Positions 33,480 through 40,588 of a stretch of DNA of 40,588 nucleotides are shown here, one piece after another. Origin of the DNA: Puniceibacterium confluentis. Its GTDB lineage: Bacteria; Pseudomonadota; Alphaproteobacteria; Rhodobacterales; Rhodobacteraceae. Numbering within the stretch: position 1 is the first letter of the stretch; the number at the start of each line of letters is the position of its first letter. Below the pieces are notes generated by a model. The model was given only the letters and a program-made list of their open reading frames with translations, did no database searches and was not told where the DNA came from. Location: NCBI RefSeq assembly GCF_007923445.1, contig NZ_VOJI01000027.1, forward strand, positions 1 to 40,588. Reading direction: 5' to 3'. The position numbers and the translations under genes are program-made.

Positions 33480-36400
33480 TCAGGAACAGCCTGACGTGCC
33501 ACCGCAGGTGTTGCACTTCATGCAGGTGCCGTTGCGCACCAGCGTGTAGTTGCCGCATTCGCCGCAGGCTTCGCCTTCGTACCCCTGCATCTTGGCGCGG
33601 GACACCGCGTTGATGGCCATGCCACTGGTCGCGGTCGTCGTCGCGGTGGCAAAAGCCACCGTGGCGCCGCCTGCCGATGCCGAAGCGGCGGTTGCGGGAA
33701 CCAGCGTGCTGAGCGCGGACACAGAGTCGGTCATGCCCCCCTGCAACACCACCAGATCCTGCGGCAGCCGCTTGCGCAGATAGCCCGTCGAGCTGATCTG
33801 TTTCAGCACCTCAAGGCTGCGCGATGCCGCCGTCTCGGACAATTCCTTGACGTTGGACACGCCCTCTTCCTCGCCCCGGCCCAGATCGTCGAACGACGCA
33901 CCCGAGGGTTTCACATGGGCCAGATCGGTGCGGTCGAGGTAGCTGACCGCAAGTTCGCGGAAGATGTAGTCAAGGATCGAGGTCGCGTTCTTGATGCTGT
34001 CGTTGCCCTGCACCATGCCGGCCGGTTCGAACTTGGTAAAGGTGAAGGCGTCGACGAACTCTTCGAGCGGCACACCGTACTGAAGCCCGACCGACACCGC
34101 GATGGCAAAGTTGTTCATCATGGCGCGGAACCCTGCACCTTCCTTGTGCATGTCGATAAAGATCTCGCCCAGGGTGCCGTCCTGATACTCGCCGGTGCGC
34201 AGATAGACCTTGTGACCGCCGACAACCGCCTTCTGGGTGTATCCCTTGCGCCGCTCGGGCATCTTTTCGCGGATCGAGTTGCGGACCTCCTTGATGATCA
34301 CTTTCTCGACCACCTTCTGCGCCAGCACCGCGGCCTTTTCCTGCATCGAGCCGTTTTCCAGGATCTCCGCCGCCTCGTCGTCATCCTCGACCAGCGAAGC
34401 CGCCAGCGGCTGGCTCAGCTTCGAGCCGTCACGGTAGAGCGCATTCGCCTTGACCCCCAGCGACCAGGACAGTTCGTAGGCCTTCTGACAGTCGGTGATG
34501 GTGGCGTCATTGGGCATGTTGATCGTCTTGGAAATCGCGCCCGAGATGAACGACTGCGCTGCGGCCATCATGTAGATGTGGCTATTAACGCCAAGATAAC
34601 GCTTGCCTTTCTTGCCGCAAGCGTTGGCACAGTCGAACACCGGCAGGTGTTCGTCGCGCAGGTAGGGCGCGCCTTCCAGCGTCATGGTTCCGCAGACATG
34701 ATCGTTGGCCAGTTCGATGTCCTTGCGGCTGAAGCCGAGGTGGCGCAGCAGATCAAAGGTCGGGTCGTTCAGCTTGTCCGCCGGAATGCCCAGAACACCG
34801 GTGCAGAACTCTTCGCCCAGCGTCCATTGGTTGAACACGAACCGGATGTCAAAGGCCGAGGCCAGCGCGCCCTCGATCTTCTGGATCTGCGCCGGACCGA
34901 AGCCGTGCCCGGTCAGCGAGGTGTGGTTGATGCCCGGAGCATTGCCGATGGAGCCATGCCCCACGGCATAGGCGACGATCTCTTCGATCTCGTTGCTGGC
35001 ATAGCCCAGCTTTTCCAGCGCCGCCGGGACTGACTGGTTGATGATCTTGAAATAGCCGCCGCCGGCCAGCTTCTTGAACTTCACCAGAGCAAAGTCCGGC
35101 TCGATCCCGGTTGTGTCGCAGTCCATCACCAGGCCGATGGTGCCGGTCGGCGCAATGACCGAGGTCTGCGCGTTGCGATAGCCGTGCGCCTCACCCAGGC
35201 GCAGCGCCTCGTCCCAGGACGACATCGCCAGCCTGACCAGCGCCTGATCCGGGCAGCCCTTGTGATCCAGCGGCACCGGCTTGGTCGCCAGCCCCTCGTA
35301 CCCGGTTGTGGCGCCGTGGGCGGCGTTGCGGTGGTTGCGGATCACCCGCAGCATGTGATCGCTGTTCTTCTTGTAGCCCGAGAACGGGCCCAGTTCGCCG
35401 GCAATCTCGGCCGAGGTGGCGTAGGCCACACCGGTCATGACAGCCGTCAGCGCACCGCAAAGGGCGCGGCCTTCGTCACTGTCGTAGGAAAAGCCCATGT
35501 TCATCAGCAGGCCGCCGATGTTGGCATATCCCAGCCCCAGGGTGCGGAAGTCATACGACCGCTGCGCGATTTCCTGACTCGGGAACTGCGCCATGGTCAC
35601 ACTGATTTCCAGTGTCAGCGTCCACAGACGCGTGGCGTGCATGTAGTCCTCGGACTGGAATTCCCCGTCCTTGAGGAAGGTCAGAAGGTTCATCGACGCC
35701 AGGTTGCAGGCCGTATCATCGAGAAACATGTATTCCGAGCACGGGTTCGAGCCGCGGATCGCGCCGTCTTCGGGGCAGGTGTGCCAGTCGTTGACGGTGT
35801 CGTGGAACTGGATGCCCGGATCGGCACAGGCCCAGGCGGCATGGCCGACATCTTCCCAAAGGGCGCGCGCCTTGATCGTCTTGGCGACCGAGCCGTCCGT
35901 GCGGCGGATCAGTTCCCAGTCGCCGTCGTTCTTCACGGCGCGCAGGAAGGCATCCGTCACCCGGATCGAGTTGTTCGAATTCTGGCCCGACACGCTGGCG
36001 TAGGCTTCGGAATCCCAGTCGGTGTCGTAGGTCGGAAACTCGATCGAGCCATAGCCCTGCTTGGCATAATCCAGCACCCGTTTGACGTATGTCTCAGGGA
36101 TTGCGACCTTCTTGGCGTCGCGGATCGCGGCCTTGAGGGCCTCGTTGACCTTGGGGTCATAGGCGTCGGCTTCGGCTCCGTCCCACTGGCGGATGGCGGC
36201 GAAGATCAGGTTCAGCTTCTGCTCGTGCATCTTGCTGCCCGCGACGATGCTGGCGACCTTCTGCTCTTCCTTGACCTTCCAGTTGATGAATTCCTCGATA
36301 TCCGGGTGGTCGGCGTCGATGATCACCATCTTGGCCGCACGGCGCGTGGTCCCGCCGGATTTGATCGCGCCCGCCGCGCGGTCACCGATCTTGAGAAAGC

Positions 36401-37145
36401 CCATCAAGCCCGAGGATTTGCCACCGCCCGACAGCGGCTCGTTGGCCGCGCGCAACGACGAAAAGTTGGTGCCGGTGCCCGAGCCGTATTTGAACAGGCG
36501 CGCCTCGCGCACCCAGAGATCCATGATGCCGCCCTCACCCACCAGATCATCCTTGACCGACTGGATGAAGCAGGCGTGCGGCTGCGGGTGCTCGTAGGCC
36601 GACTTGGACTTGGTCAGCTTGCCGGTCTTGTAGTCGACATAGTAGTGACCCTGGCCGGGGCCGTCGATGCCATAGGCCCAGTGCAGGCCGGTGTTGAACC
36701 ACTGCGGGCTGTTCGGAGCCGCGCGCTGGGTGGCCAGCATGTGGCGCATTTCATCGAAGTAGGCGCGGGCATCGGCTTCCTTGGTGAAATAGCCACCCTT
36801 CCAGCCCCAGTAGGCCCAGGCGCCTGCCAGACGGTCGAACACCTGCTTGGAAGAGGTCTCACCGATCTTGGGCGTATCCTCCGAGGCCGGAACCGAGCGC
36901 CACAGAAACTCCGGCACGCCCTTTTCGGGAATTTTCTTCAGTTCTGTCGGGACGCCTGCCTTGCGGAAATACTTCTGGGCGATGACATCGCTGGCGACCT
37001 GGCTCCACTTTGCGGGCACCTCGACATTGTCGAGCCGGAAGACGATGGTGCCATCCGGGTTGCGGATTTCCGAAACGGTCGAGACAAAGTCGATCTCGGC
37101 GTAGGCATCCTGCCCGGTCTTGGTGAATTTTCTTTCGATTTTCAT
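33480..37145 (-). CDS. nrdJ: Class II (B12-dependent) ribonucleotide reductase
   Basis: 1221 residues. It reduces ribonucleotides to deoxyribonucleotides with adenosylcobalamin as radical source, so it works with or without oxygen. Active-site motif SNPCSEY has Asn467, Cys469 and Glu471. The redox cysteines are probably Cys192 (HACFIQ) and Cys480 ([12 protein letters not shown]). [13 protein letters not shown] and [20 protein letters not shown] are typical of the long NrdJ. The C-terminus has a zinc-ribbon-like [19 protein letters not shown] and ends in a Cys tail (CGGTSGCS). ATG 37145 is chosen; the in-frame extension to 37220 has no Shine-Dalgarno. A terminator follows, and NrdR-like sites flank the promoter. 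Confidence 0.95.
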   Translation of the reverse strand: MKIERKFTKTGQDAYAEIDFVSTVSEIRNPDGTIVFRLDNVEVPAKWSQVASDVIAQKYFRKAGVPTELKKIPEKGVPEFLWRSVPASEDTPKIGETSSKQVFDRLAGAWAYWGWKGGYFTKEADARAYFDEMRHMLATQRAAPNSPQWFNTGLHWAYGIDGPGQGHYYVDYKTGKLTKSKSAYEHPQPHACFIQSVKDDLVGEGGIMDLWVREARLFKYGSGTGTNFSSLRAANEPLSGGGKSSGLMGFLKIGDRAAGAIKSGGTTRRAAKMVIIDADHPDIEEFINWKVKEEQKVASIVAGSKMHEQKLNLIFAAIRQWDGAEADAYDPKVNEALKAAIRDAKKVAIPETYVKRVLDYAKQGYGSIEFPTYDTDWDSEAYASVSGQNSNNSIRVTDAFLRAVKNDGDWELIRRTDGSVAKTIKARALWEDVGHAAWACADPGIQFHDTVNDWHTCPEDGAIRGSNPCSEYMFLDDTACNLASMNLLTFLKDGEFQSEDYMHATRLWTLTLEISVTMAQFPSQEIAQRSYDFRTLGLGYANIGGLLMNMGFSYDSDEGRALCGALTAVMTGVAYATSAEIAGELGPFSGYKKNSDHMLRVIRNHRNAAHGATTGYEGLATKPVPLDHKGCPDQALVRLAMSSWDEALRLGEAHGYRNAQTSVIAPTGTIGLVMDCDTTGIEPDFALVKFKKLAGGGYFKIINQSVPAALEKLGYASNEIEEIVAYAVGHGSIGNAPGINHTSLTGHGFGPAQIQKIEGALASAFDIRFVFNQWTLGEEFCTGVLGIPADKLNDPTFDLLRHLGFSRKDIELANDHVCGTMTLEGAPYLRDEHLPVFDCANACGKKGKRYLGVNSHIYMMAAAQSFISGAISKTINMPNDATITDCQKAYELSWSLGVKANALYRDGSKLSQPLAASLVEDDDEAAEILENGSMQEKAAVLAQKVVEKVIIKEVRNSIREKMPERRKGYTQKAVVGGHKVYLRTGEYQDGTLGEIFIDMHKEGAGFRAMMNNFAIAVSVGLQYGVPLEEFVDAFTFTKFEPAGMVQGNDSIKNATSILDYIFRELAVSYLDRTDLAHVKPSGASFDDLGRGEEEGVSNVKELSETAASRSLEVLKQISSTGYLRKRLPQDLVVLQGGMTDSVSALSTLVPATAASASAGGATVAFATATTTATSGMAINAVSRAKMQGYEGEACGECGNYTLVRNGTCMKCNTCGGTSGCS

Positions 37146-37304
37146 AGTCGCTGCCCCATAAACCAGCTGTTCCCATCGGTCGCCGTTGCCCCGGCGCGGT
37201 TGCCTGTCACAAGGCCACACGATTTAACGGCCCGCGTCGCCGACGCGGCCCCGCAGGGCGTCCCTGCTCTGCGAAACTTCGAACTGTGTCCCCGTGCAGT
37301 CCGG

Positions 37305-37320
37305 CCACTACATATTGTGG
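37305..37320. promoter_or_regulatory. NrdR-box-like site, downstream copy
   Basis: On the - strand the 16-bp palindrome CCACAATATGTAGTGG matches the NrdR consensus acaCwAtATaTwGtgt except at the outer bases. NrdR represses ribonucleotide-reductase genes in response to ATP/dATP. The site would lie just after the predicted transcription start. Confidence 0.75.
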
Positions 37321-37340
37321 CTCTCTGCCCGGCCTCCACA

Positions 37341-37369
37341 ATCTGACGCAAATTGCCTCAAAGGGTCAA
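37341..37369 (-). promoter_or_regulatory. Candidate promoter of nrdJ
   Basis: On the - strand TTGACC (37369-37364), a 17-bp spacer and TCAGAT (37346-37341). The -35 is good and the -10 moderate. It lies between the two NrdR-like boxes. The leader to ATG 37145 would be about 190 bases. Confidence 0.4.
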
Positions 37370-37388
37370 CGGAATTTTTCAATAATTT

Positions 37389-37404
37389 CCACTATATTTA
37401 GTGT
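37389..37404. promoter_or_regulatory. NrdR-box-like site, upstream copy
   Basis: On the - strand ACACTAAATATAGTGG fits the NrdR consensus well. Its centre lies 84 bp from that of the other box, equal to eight helical turns. Confidence 0.75.
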
Positions 37405-37446
37405 TGACCCCTGCTGCGTGCGCATAGGTGTGGGGTGTCCCGTGAT

Positions 37447-37521
37447 TCATACACAGGGCGGCAGCCGCGCAATAGAAGGGAAAACCCGGGCTATCCGACA
37501 GTTCTCCACAAGTTGTGCACA
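37447..37521 (+). promoter_or_regulatory. Cluster of three DnaA-box-like 9-mers
   Basis: TCATACACA (37447-37455), TTCTCCACA (37502-37510) and TTGTGCACA (37513-37521) each differ by one base from the DnaA box TTATNCACA and lie in the same orientation; the last two are 11 bp apart. Located upstream of nrdJ. DnaA regulates nrd genes in Escherichia coli; its role here is only inferred. Confidence 0.35.
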
Positions 37522-37660
37522 CCTGCGTGAAAACACGTAGTCAGGCTGTAGCGCGGCACAGCTGCCACACCCTGCAGCCGCTGCCGCCGATGCCGTAACC
37601 CCTACCCGGGGCGAATCTCTGGGGCCGATCGCAAAGTGACCCAGCGTAGTGGCGACCAGT

Positions 37661-38374
37661 CTATGCCGACAAAAGGGCGCCGTTCGCCCAGATCGGCAGG
37701 TGATCCGACGCAACCGCCGTCAGCGAATCCTGCAACACCCCGGTCCGGGTCAGATCCACCAGGTCATTGGTCGCAAACCGATCCAGCGAGGCAAACGGAC
37801 GCCGCGCATGAAAGGTTCGCCCCGGCGTGTGGATGCGGAAGACCGGCGACAGACGGCCGAGCCCGACCGATGTCGAGAATTCGTTGAGGTCTCCGGCGAT
37901 CACCGTGCCACACTCGGGCAACGCCTTCAGGCTTTCGCGGATCTGCGACACCTGCTTGCGGCGGGAACTGCGCAGCAGTCCCAGATGCGTCCCCACCACC
38001 CGCAACGGTCCGCCTTTCAGCAGAAAATCGACGATCACCGCGCCACGCGGCTCCAGTCCCGGCAGATCCAGCAGCACTGTCCCGGTGACGGCAATTTCGG
38101 GCCGCGCGAGGATCGCGATGCCGTGCCAACCAAGGCTTACGCCGTTGCGGGCCAGCGGCACCGGAGTCAGGCCGGTATGCGCCTGAATCTGGTTGTGCGG
38201 CAGCGCGGCAGGCCGCACGCCCAGCCGCAGGTCCGCTTCTTGCAGGACCACGACATCCGCCTGCAGTTCCGCGACCACCGCCATGATCCTTTCCGGATCG
38301 CGCCGACGGTCGGTGCCCAGTGCCTTGCGGATGTTGTAGCTGGCGATGCGAAAGTCGGTCCGGGTGTCTAGCAT
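37661..38374 (-). CDS. Endonuclease/exonuclease/phosphatase family protein
   Basis: 237 residues. The EEP fold motifs are present: FRIASYNIRKALG with catalytic Asn, VVLQEADL (metal-binding Glu), HLGLLRSSRRKQ, VIAGDLNEFS (GDxN) and a C-terminal SDHLPIWA (Asp-His pair). EEP enzymes cleave phosphodiester bonds in DNA, RNA or lipids. The ATG at 38374 overlaps the stop of the cardiolipin-synthase-like gene as TGATG, so the pair is translationally coupled; a lipid phosphodiesterase role is therefore conceivable. The frame back to 38455 lies inside that gene. Confidence 0.9.
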   Translation of the reverse strand: MLDTRTDFRIASYNIRKALGTDRRRDPERIMAVVAELQADVVVLQEADLRLGVRPAALPHNQIQAHTGLTPVPLARNGVSLGWHGIAILARPEIAVTGTVLLDLPGLEPRGAVIVDFLLKGGPLRVVGTHLGLLRSSRRKQVSQIRESLKALPECGTVIAGDLNEFSTSVGLGRLSPVFRIHTPGRTFHARRPFASLDRFATNDLVDLTRTGVLQDSLTAVASDHLPIWANGALLSA

Positions 38375-39729
38375 CACAGGATCGGTGCTCCCAGGCGGAA
38401 CACGCCCTCGACCAGCCGCCGGCCCAGCCCGGCGCGATGGGCTCCGGTGCTGCACTCCGGCACCAGACGGGTGAACCAGTCGGCGACCTTGGCCACGGTG
38501 TCGAAGTCATGGACAAACAGCATCATCTCGAAATTCAGCAACATGCTGCGCACGTCGAAATTGGCAGTACCGACTGCGGCGGTATCGTCGATCACCCAGG
38601 CCTTGGCGTGGATCATGCCGGGCTTGTAGCGCAGCACCTTGCAGCCCAAAGCCGACAACCCACGCAAATAAGATCCGCGCGCGAGATCCGCTATTCTCTG
38701 GTTGGACCAGTCCGGCAGGAGGATGCGCACATCCACCCCGCGCCGCGCGGCGGTGGCCAGCGCATGGGTCAGATGTTCGGTCGGCAGAAAGTAAGGCGTG
38801 ACCAGCCAGATCCGGGCACGGGCCGAGTGGATCGCGCTGACCAACCCGTCATGCATCGGATCGTCGCCCATGTCGGGCCCTGACGGCACAAGCTGTGCGC
38901 AGGTCATGCCCGACTGGGACACAGACACCTCGGTCGGAGTGTCCGTGCGCCCGGTGGCGGCCCAGTCGGATTCGAACACGTCCAGAAAGGTGCGCACAAC
39001 CGGCCCGCTTACGACAAAGGACAGATCCACCCAGCGTGCCTCGTCCGGCGCGGGCCCCATGTATTCCAGTCCGATGTTGCGCCCGCCCGACAACACGCGG
39101 GCCCCGTCGGCGACGATCATCTTGCGATGGTTGCGCAGGTTCAGATGGCCTTTGTCCGGTTTCTGGATCAGGGGCGAAAAATCATGCAACAGGCCACCTG
39201 CCCGCCTGTAGGCGCGCAGCGCCCGCCCGGGCCGCCAGAAGCCGCCAAACCGGTCGATGATCAGGCGCACCCGGACACCGGCCCGGGCCCGCTCGGTCAG
39301 CGCCTCGACAAAGGCGCGGCCAATCGCGTCGTTGGCAATCAGGTAATAGGTGATGTCCAGCGTCCGCGTGGCGGAACGGATCAGGTTCAAGATCTCGTCC
39401 CAGCACTCTGTCCCGTCCTCAAGCAGCTTGAAGTCATTGCCTTCTGACGACGCCGGCACACCGAATTGCCGGAACAGCGCATCCAGATCGGTTTGCGGCG
39501 CGGGAATTTCCTCGCGCGGCCGAAAGTGGACGGCGGTAAAGCGCGAACCGCTTTTGCGAAAGCCCAGCCCCAGAAACAGCGGCAACGCCAGATAGGGAGC
39601 CAGCAGGATAAACGACAGCCAGGCAGCGGTCGACTGCGGCGTGCGGCGCTGTTGCAGCACGATTACGGCGGCGAAAATCGTGATCGCCATGCCGAGAACG
39701 AGGGCAAAATGAGCTTCGAGCCATATCAT
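38374..39729 (-). CDS. cls: Phospholipase D-family cardiolipin synthase-like protein
   Basis: 451 residues. Two N-terminal membrane helices (about 5-25 and 35-57, LVLGMAITIFAAVIVL and WLSFILLAPYLALPLF) anchor it. Two PLD (HKD) motifs follow: NHRKMIVADGARVLSGGRNI (about 215-235) and HAKAWVIDDTAAVGTANFD (about 385-405). Bacterial Cls condenses two phosphatidylglycerols to cardiolipin; this layout fits Cls rather than a soluble PLD. GGAG precedes the ATG at some distance. A 12-codon mini-ORF (ATG 39765) ends on a TGA that overlaps the start codon as ATGA, and might couple translation. The EEP gene overlaps its 3' end. Confidence 0.92.
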   Translation of the reverse strand: MIWLEAHFALVLGMAITIFAAVIVLQQRRTPQSTAAWLSFILLAPYLALPLFLGLGFRKSGSRFTAVHFRPREEIPAPQTDLDALFRQFGVPASSEGNDFKLLEDGTECWDEILNLIRSATRTLDITYYLIANDAIGRAFVEALTERARAGVRVRLIIDRFGGFWRPGRALRAYRRAGGLLHDFSPLIQKPDKGHLNLRNHRKMIVADGARVLSGGRNIGLEYMGPAPDEARWVDLSFVVSGPVVRTFLDVFESDWAATGRTDTPTEVSVSQSGMTCAQLVPSGPDMGDDPMHDGLVSAIHSARARIWLVTPYFLPTEHLTHALATAARRGVDVRILLPDWSNQRIADLARGSYLRGLSALGCKVLRYKPGMIHAKAWVIDDTAAVGTANFDVRSMLLNFEMMLFVHDFDTVAKVADWFTRLVPECSTGAHRAGLGRRLVEGVFRLGAPIL

Positions 39730-39962
39730 GTCTGACGCATCTCCGCCGGTGGCCTGTTGAACATGCGCAAAATGATTCTCCGTTCCCAGACGATGACAAA
39801 AGTCCTGCTCGCCACCAGTCCGCTCGGGCGGTGTCGGCGAACCAACCGCCCAGAGCGGCGCTGGTTCCGCCAGACCATATCATTCCCCGCCCGACTGTCA
39901 CGGGGCACCGACAGCATCGCCCAGCCCGTGGCACCTGGGGGCCGTGCGTGGCCCCGCGCAAC

Positions 39963-39992
39963 AAAAAGGACCGGAGGCAACGCCCCCGGTCC
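39963..39992 (-). terminator. Rho-independent terminator of the right-end gene
   Basis: On the - strand GGACCGG (39992-39986) and CCGGTCC (39974-39968) form a stem, extended inward by GCC/GGC around a small loop after a mismatch, followed by five T residues (39967-39963). It lies about 25 bp after the stop of the repeat-containing gene. Confidence 0.75.
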
Positions 39993-40016
39993 CGGTCTCG
40001 CTGATCTGGAGATGCC

Positions 40017-40588
40017 TTAGAGCATCGCCATCATCATGTCTTCCTCTGCCTCGGGTTCTTCGGCATAGGGTTCGTGTTCCTCGACGCAACTCAGCGCCTC
40101 GATATAGTTGTCGATGTCGACCTTCGGCGGCGCACCTTCGGGTACCTCTGCCCCCTCGTCGTAGGACACGAATTCCAGGTCATCTTCGCGTGGGCCGCTG
40201 ACCGGAGCGTCCGGGTCGGCTTCGGGCATGATGATCTCGTCCACACCCTCGTAACTGGCCCATCCGACCGGCAGGGCGTCGTAATCAAGGAACTCGACCG
40301 TGCCTGACTGGGTGCCGTCGTCGGCCACCGATTGGTTGATCAGCCGCAACGGACCGTCGTCGTGCAAGTCCAGCACAACCTTCCCGTCACACTCGGCGTG
40401 TTCGTATTCGGGTGTTCCCTTGGTGCCACCGCTGCCGGAACCCTTGGTGCCGCCGCTGCCGGAACCCTTGGTGCCGCCGCTGCCGGTGCCCTTGGTGCCG
40501 CCGCTGCCGGAGCCCTTGGTGCCGCCGCTGCCGGTGCCCTTGGTGCCGCCGCTGCCGGTGCCCTTGGTGCCGCCGCTGCCGGTGCCCT
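40017..40588 (-). CDS. 3' part of a gene with glycine-rich repeats (runs off window)
   Basis: The - strand frame is open from the window edge to the TAA at 40019-40017 (189 residues). The visible N-terminal part is seven copies of an eight-residue repeat (K-G-S/T-G-S-G-G-T), followed by GTPEYEHAECDGKVVLDLH, a beta-like segment (TVEFLDYDALPVGWASYEG) and a strongly acidic tail ending MMMAML. A GTG at 40376 is in frame, but the repeats upstream keep the frame open and look coding, so the true start lies outside. The repeats resemble a flexible linker. I do not recognise the family; it could be a surface or exported protein whose N-terminus is not visible. Confidence 0.7.
   Translation of the reverse strand, partial: GTGSGGTKGTGSGGTKGTGSGGTKGSGSGGTKGTGSGGTKGSGSGGTKGSGSGGTKGTPEYEHAECDGKVVLDLHDDGPLRLINQSVADDGTQSGTVEFLDYDALPVGWASYEGVDEIIMPEADPDAPVSGPREDDLEFVSYDEGAEVPEGAPPKVDIDNYIEALSCVEEHEPYAEEPEAEEDMMMAML
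40417..40584 (-). repeat. Seven 24-bp coding tandem repeats
   Basis: Seven contiguous 24-bp units of the form CCCTTGGTGCCGCCGCTGCC plus GGNN (+ strand), identical except for one base in unit 1 and the last two bases (AA, TG or AG), which decide whether the unit encodes Ser or Thr. The array continues off the right edge. Confidence 0.95.

Noticed and set aside
35184-37346. 720-codon + strand ORF inside nrdJ
   Set aside because: Antisense to a well conserved ribonucleotide reductase; no domain of its own.
40417-40588. CRISPR array
   Set aside because: The units are contiguous without spacers, in frame and coding; it is a protein repeat.

Overview
The window looks like chromosomal DNA from a high-GC alphaproteobacterium of the Rhodobacterales (Rhodobacteraceae/Roseobacter type). 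The evidence is the gene content: a double cold-shock-domain protein, a class II B12-dependent ribonucleotide reductase, a PpiD-type chaperone directly before trpE, bdhA with a PHB-type operator and a Rhodobacteraceae-type integrase. The codon use of the intact genes fits. The assignment rests on recognition of protein families, not on a database search.

Bases 1-5268 are a graveyard of mobile DNA. The left edge cuts an IS3-family-like element. Next come a broken small membrane ORF, a short ORF with a strong Shine-Dalgarno that runs into a 3' fragment of a tRNA-Pro gene, and about 1.1 kb without a recognisable gene. Then follow the remains of a TniA/TniB transposition module (- strand), phage-type gene fragments (+ strand) and a tyrosine-recombinase gene with one in-frame stop and two frameshifts. 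This integrase ends against the 3' end of an intact tRNA-Pro (- strand, 5269-5345), which fits an old element integrated at that tRNA. The partial tRNA-Pro copy near 957-1005 lies in the opposite orientation, so it is not a simple attL/attR partner.

From 5409 on, the DNA is a dense core-type region. A DUF192 protein, a double cold-shock protein and pdxH run leftward. fabI, two tandem LysE exporters, gpt, an aminotransferase, ppiD and trpE run rightward. sufE, a lipoprotein gene, a patatin-like hydrolase and bdhA follow. Between bdhA and a divergent peptide-type solute-binding protein gene lie a PhaR-type palindrome, a candidate small RNA or attenuator with its own promoter and terminator, and a back-to-back promoter pair. 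A 38-residue entericidin-like lipoprotein gene sits just behind the binding-protein gene. Next come an XRE-cupin regulator divergent from an acyl-CoA synthetase-like gene, a FrnE-type DsbA protein, a Bcr/CflA-type MFS exporter, icd, a YitT-type membrane protein, a glycosyltransferase, a SHOCT-domain protein, an ArsC-like protein and a MYG1-family hydrolase.

At 30068-33302 a TPP riboswitch precedes a four-gene operon: a YkoF-like thiamin/HMP-binding protein, then permease, ATPase and NMT1/THI5-type binding protein (ThiXZY-like). This is a thiamin-precursor uptake system. The class II ribonucleotide reductase gene nrdJ follows on the - strand, with two NrdR-box-like palindromes flanking its predicted promoter exactly 84 bp apart and three DnaA-box-like 9-mers farther upstream. 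The right end carries a cardiolipin synthase-like gene coupled to an endonuclease/exonuclease/phosphatase gene, and the C-terminal part of a gene with perfect 24-bp coding repeats that runs off the window.
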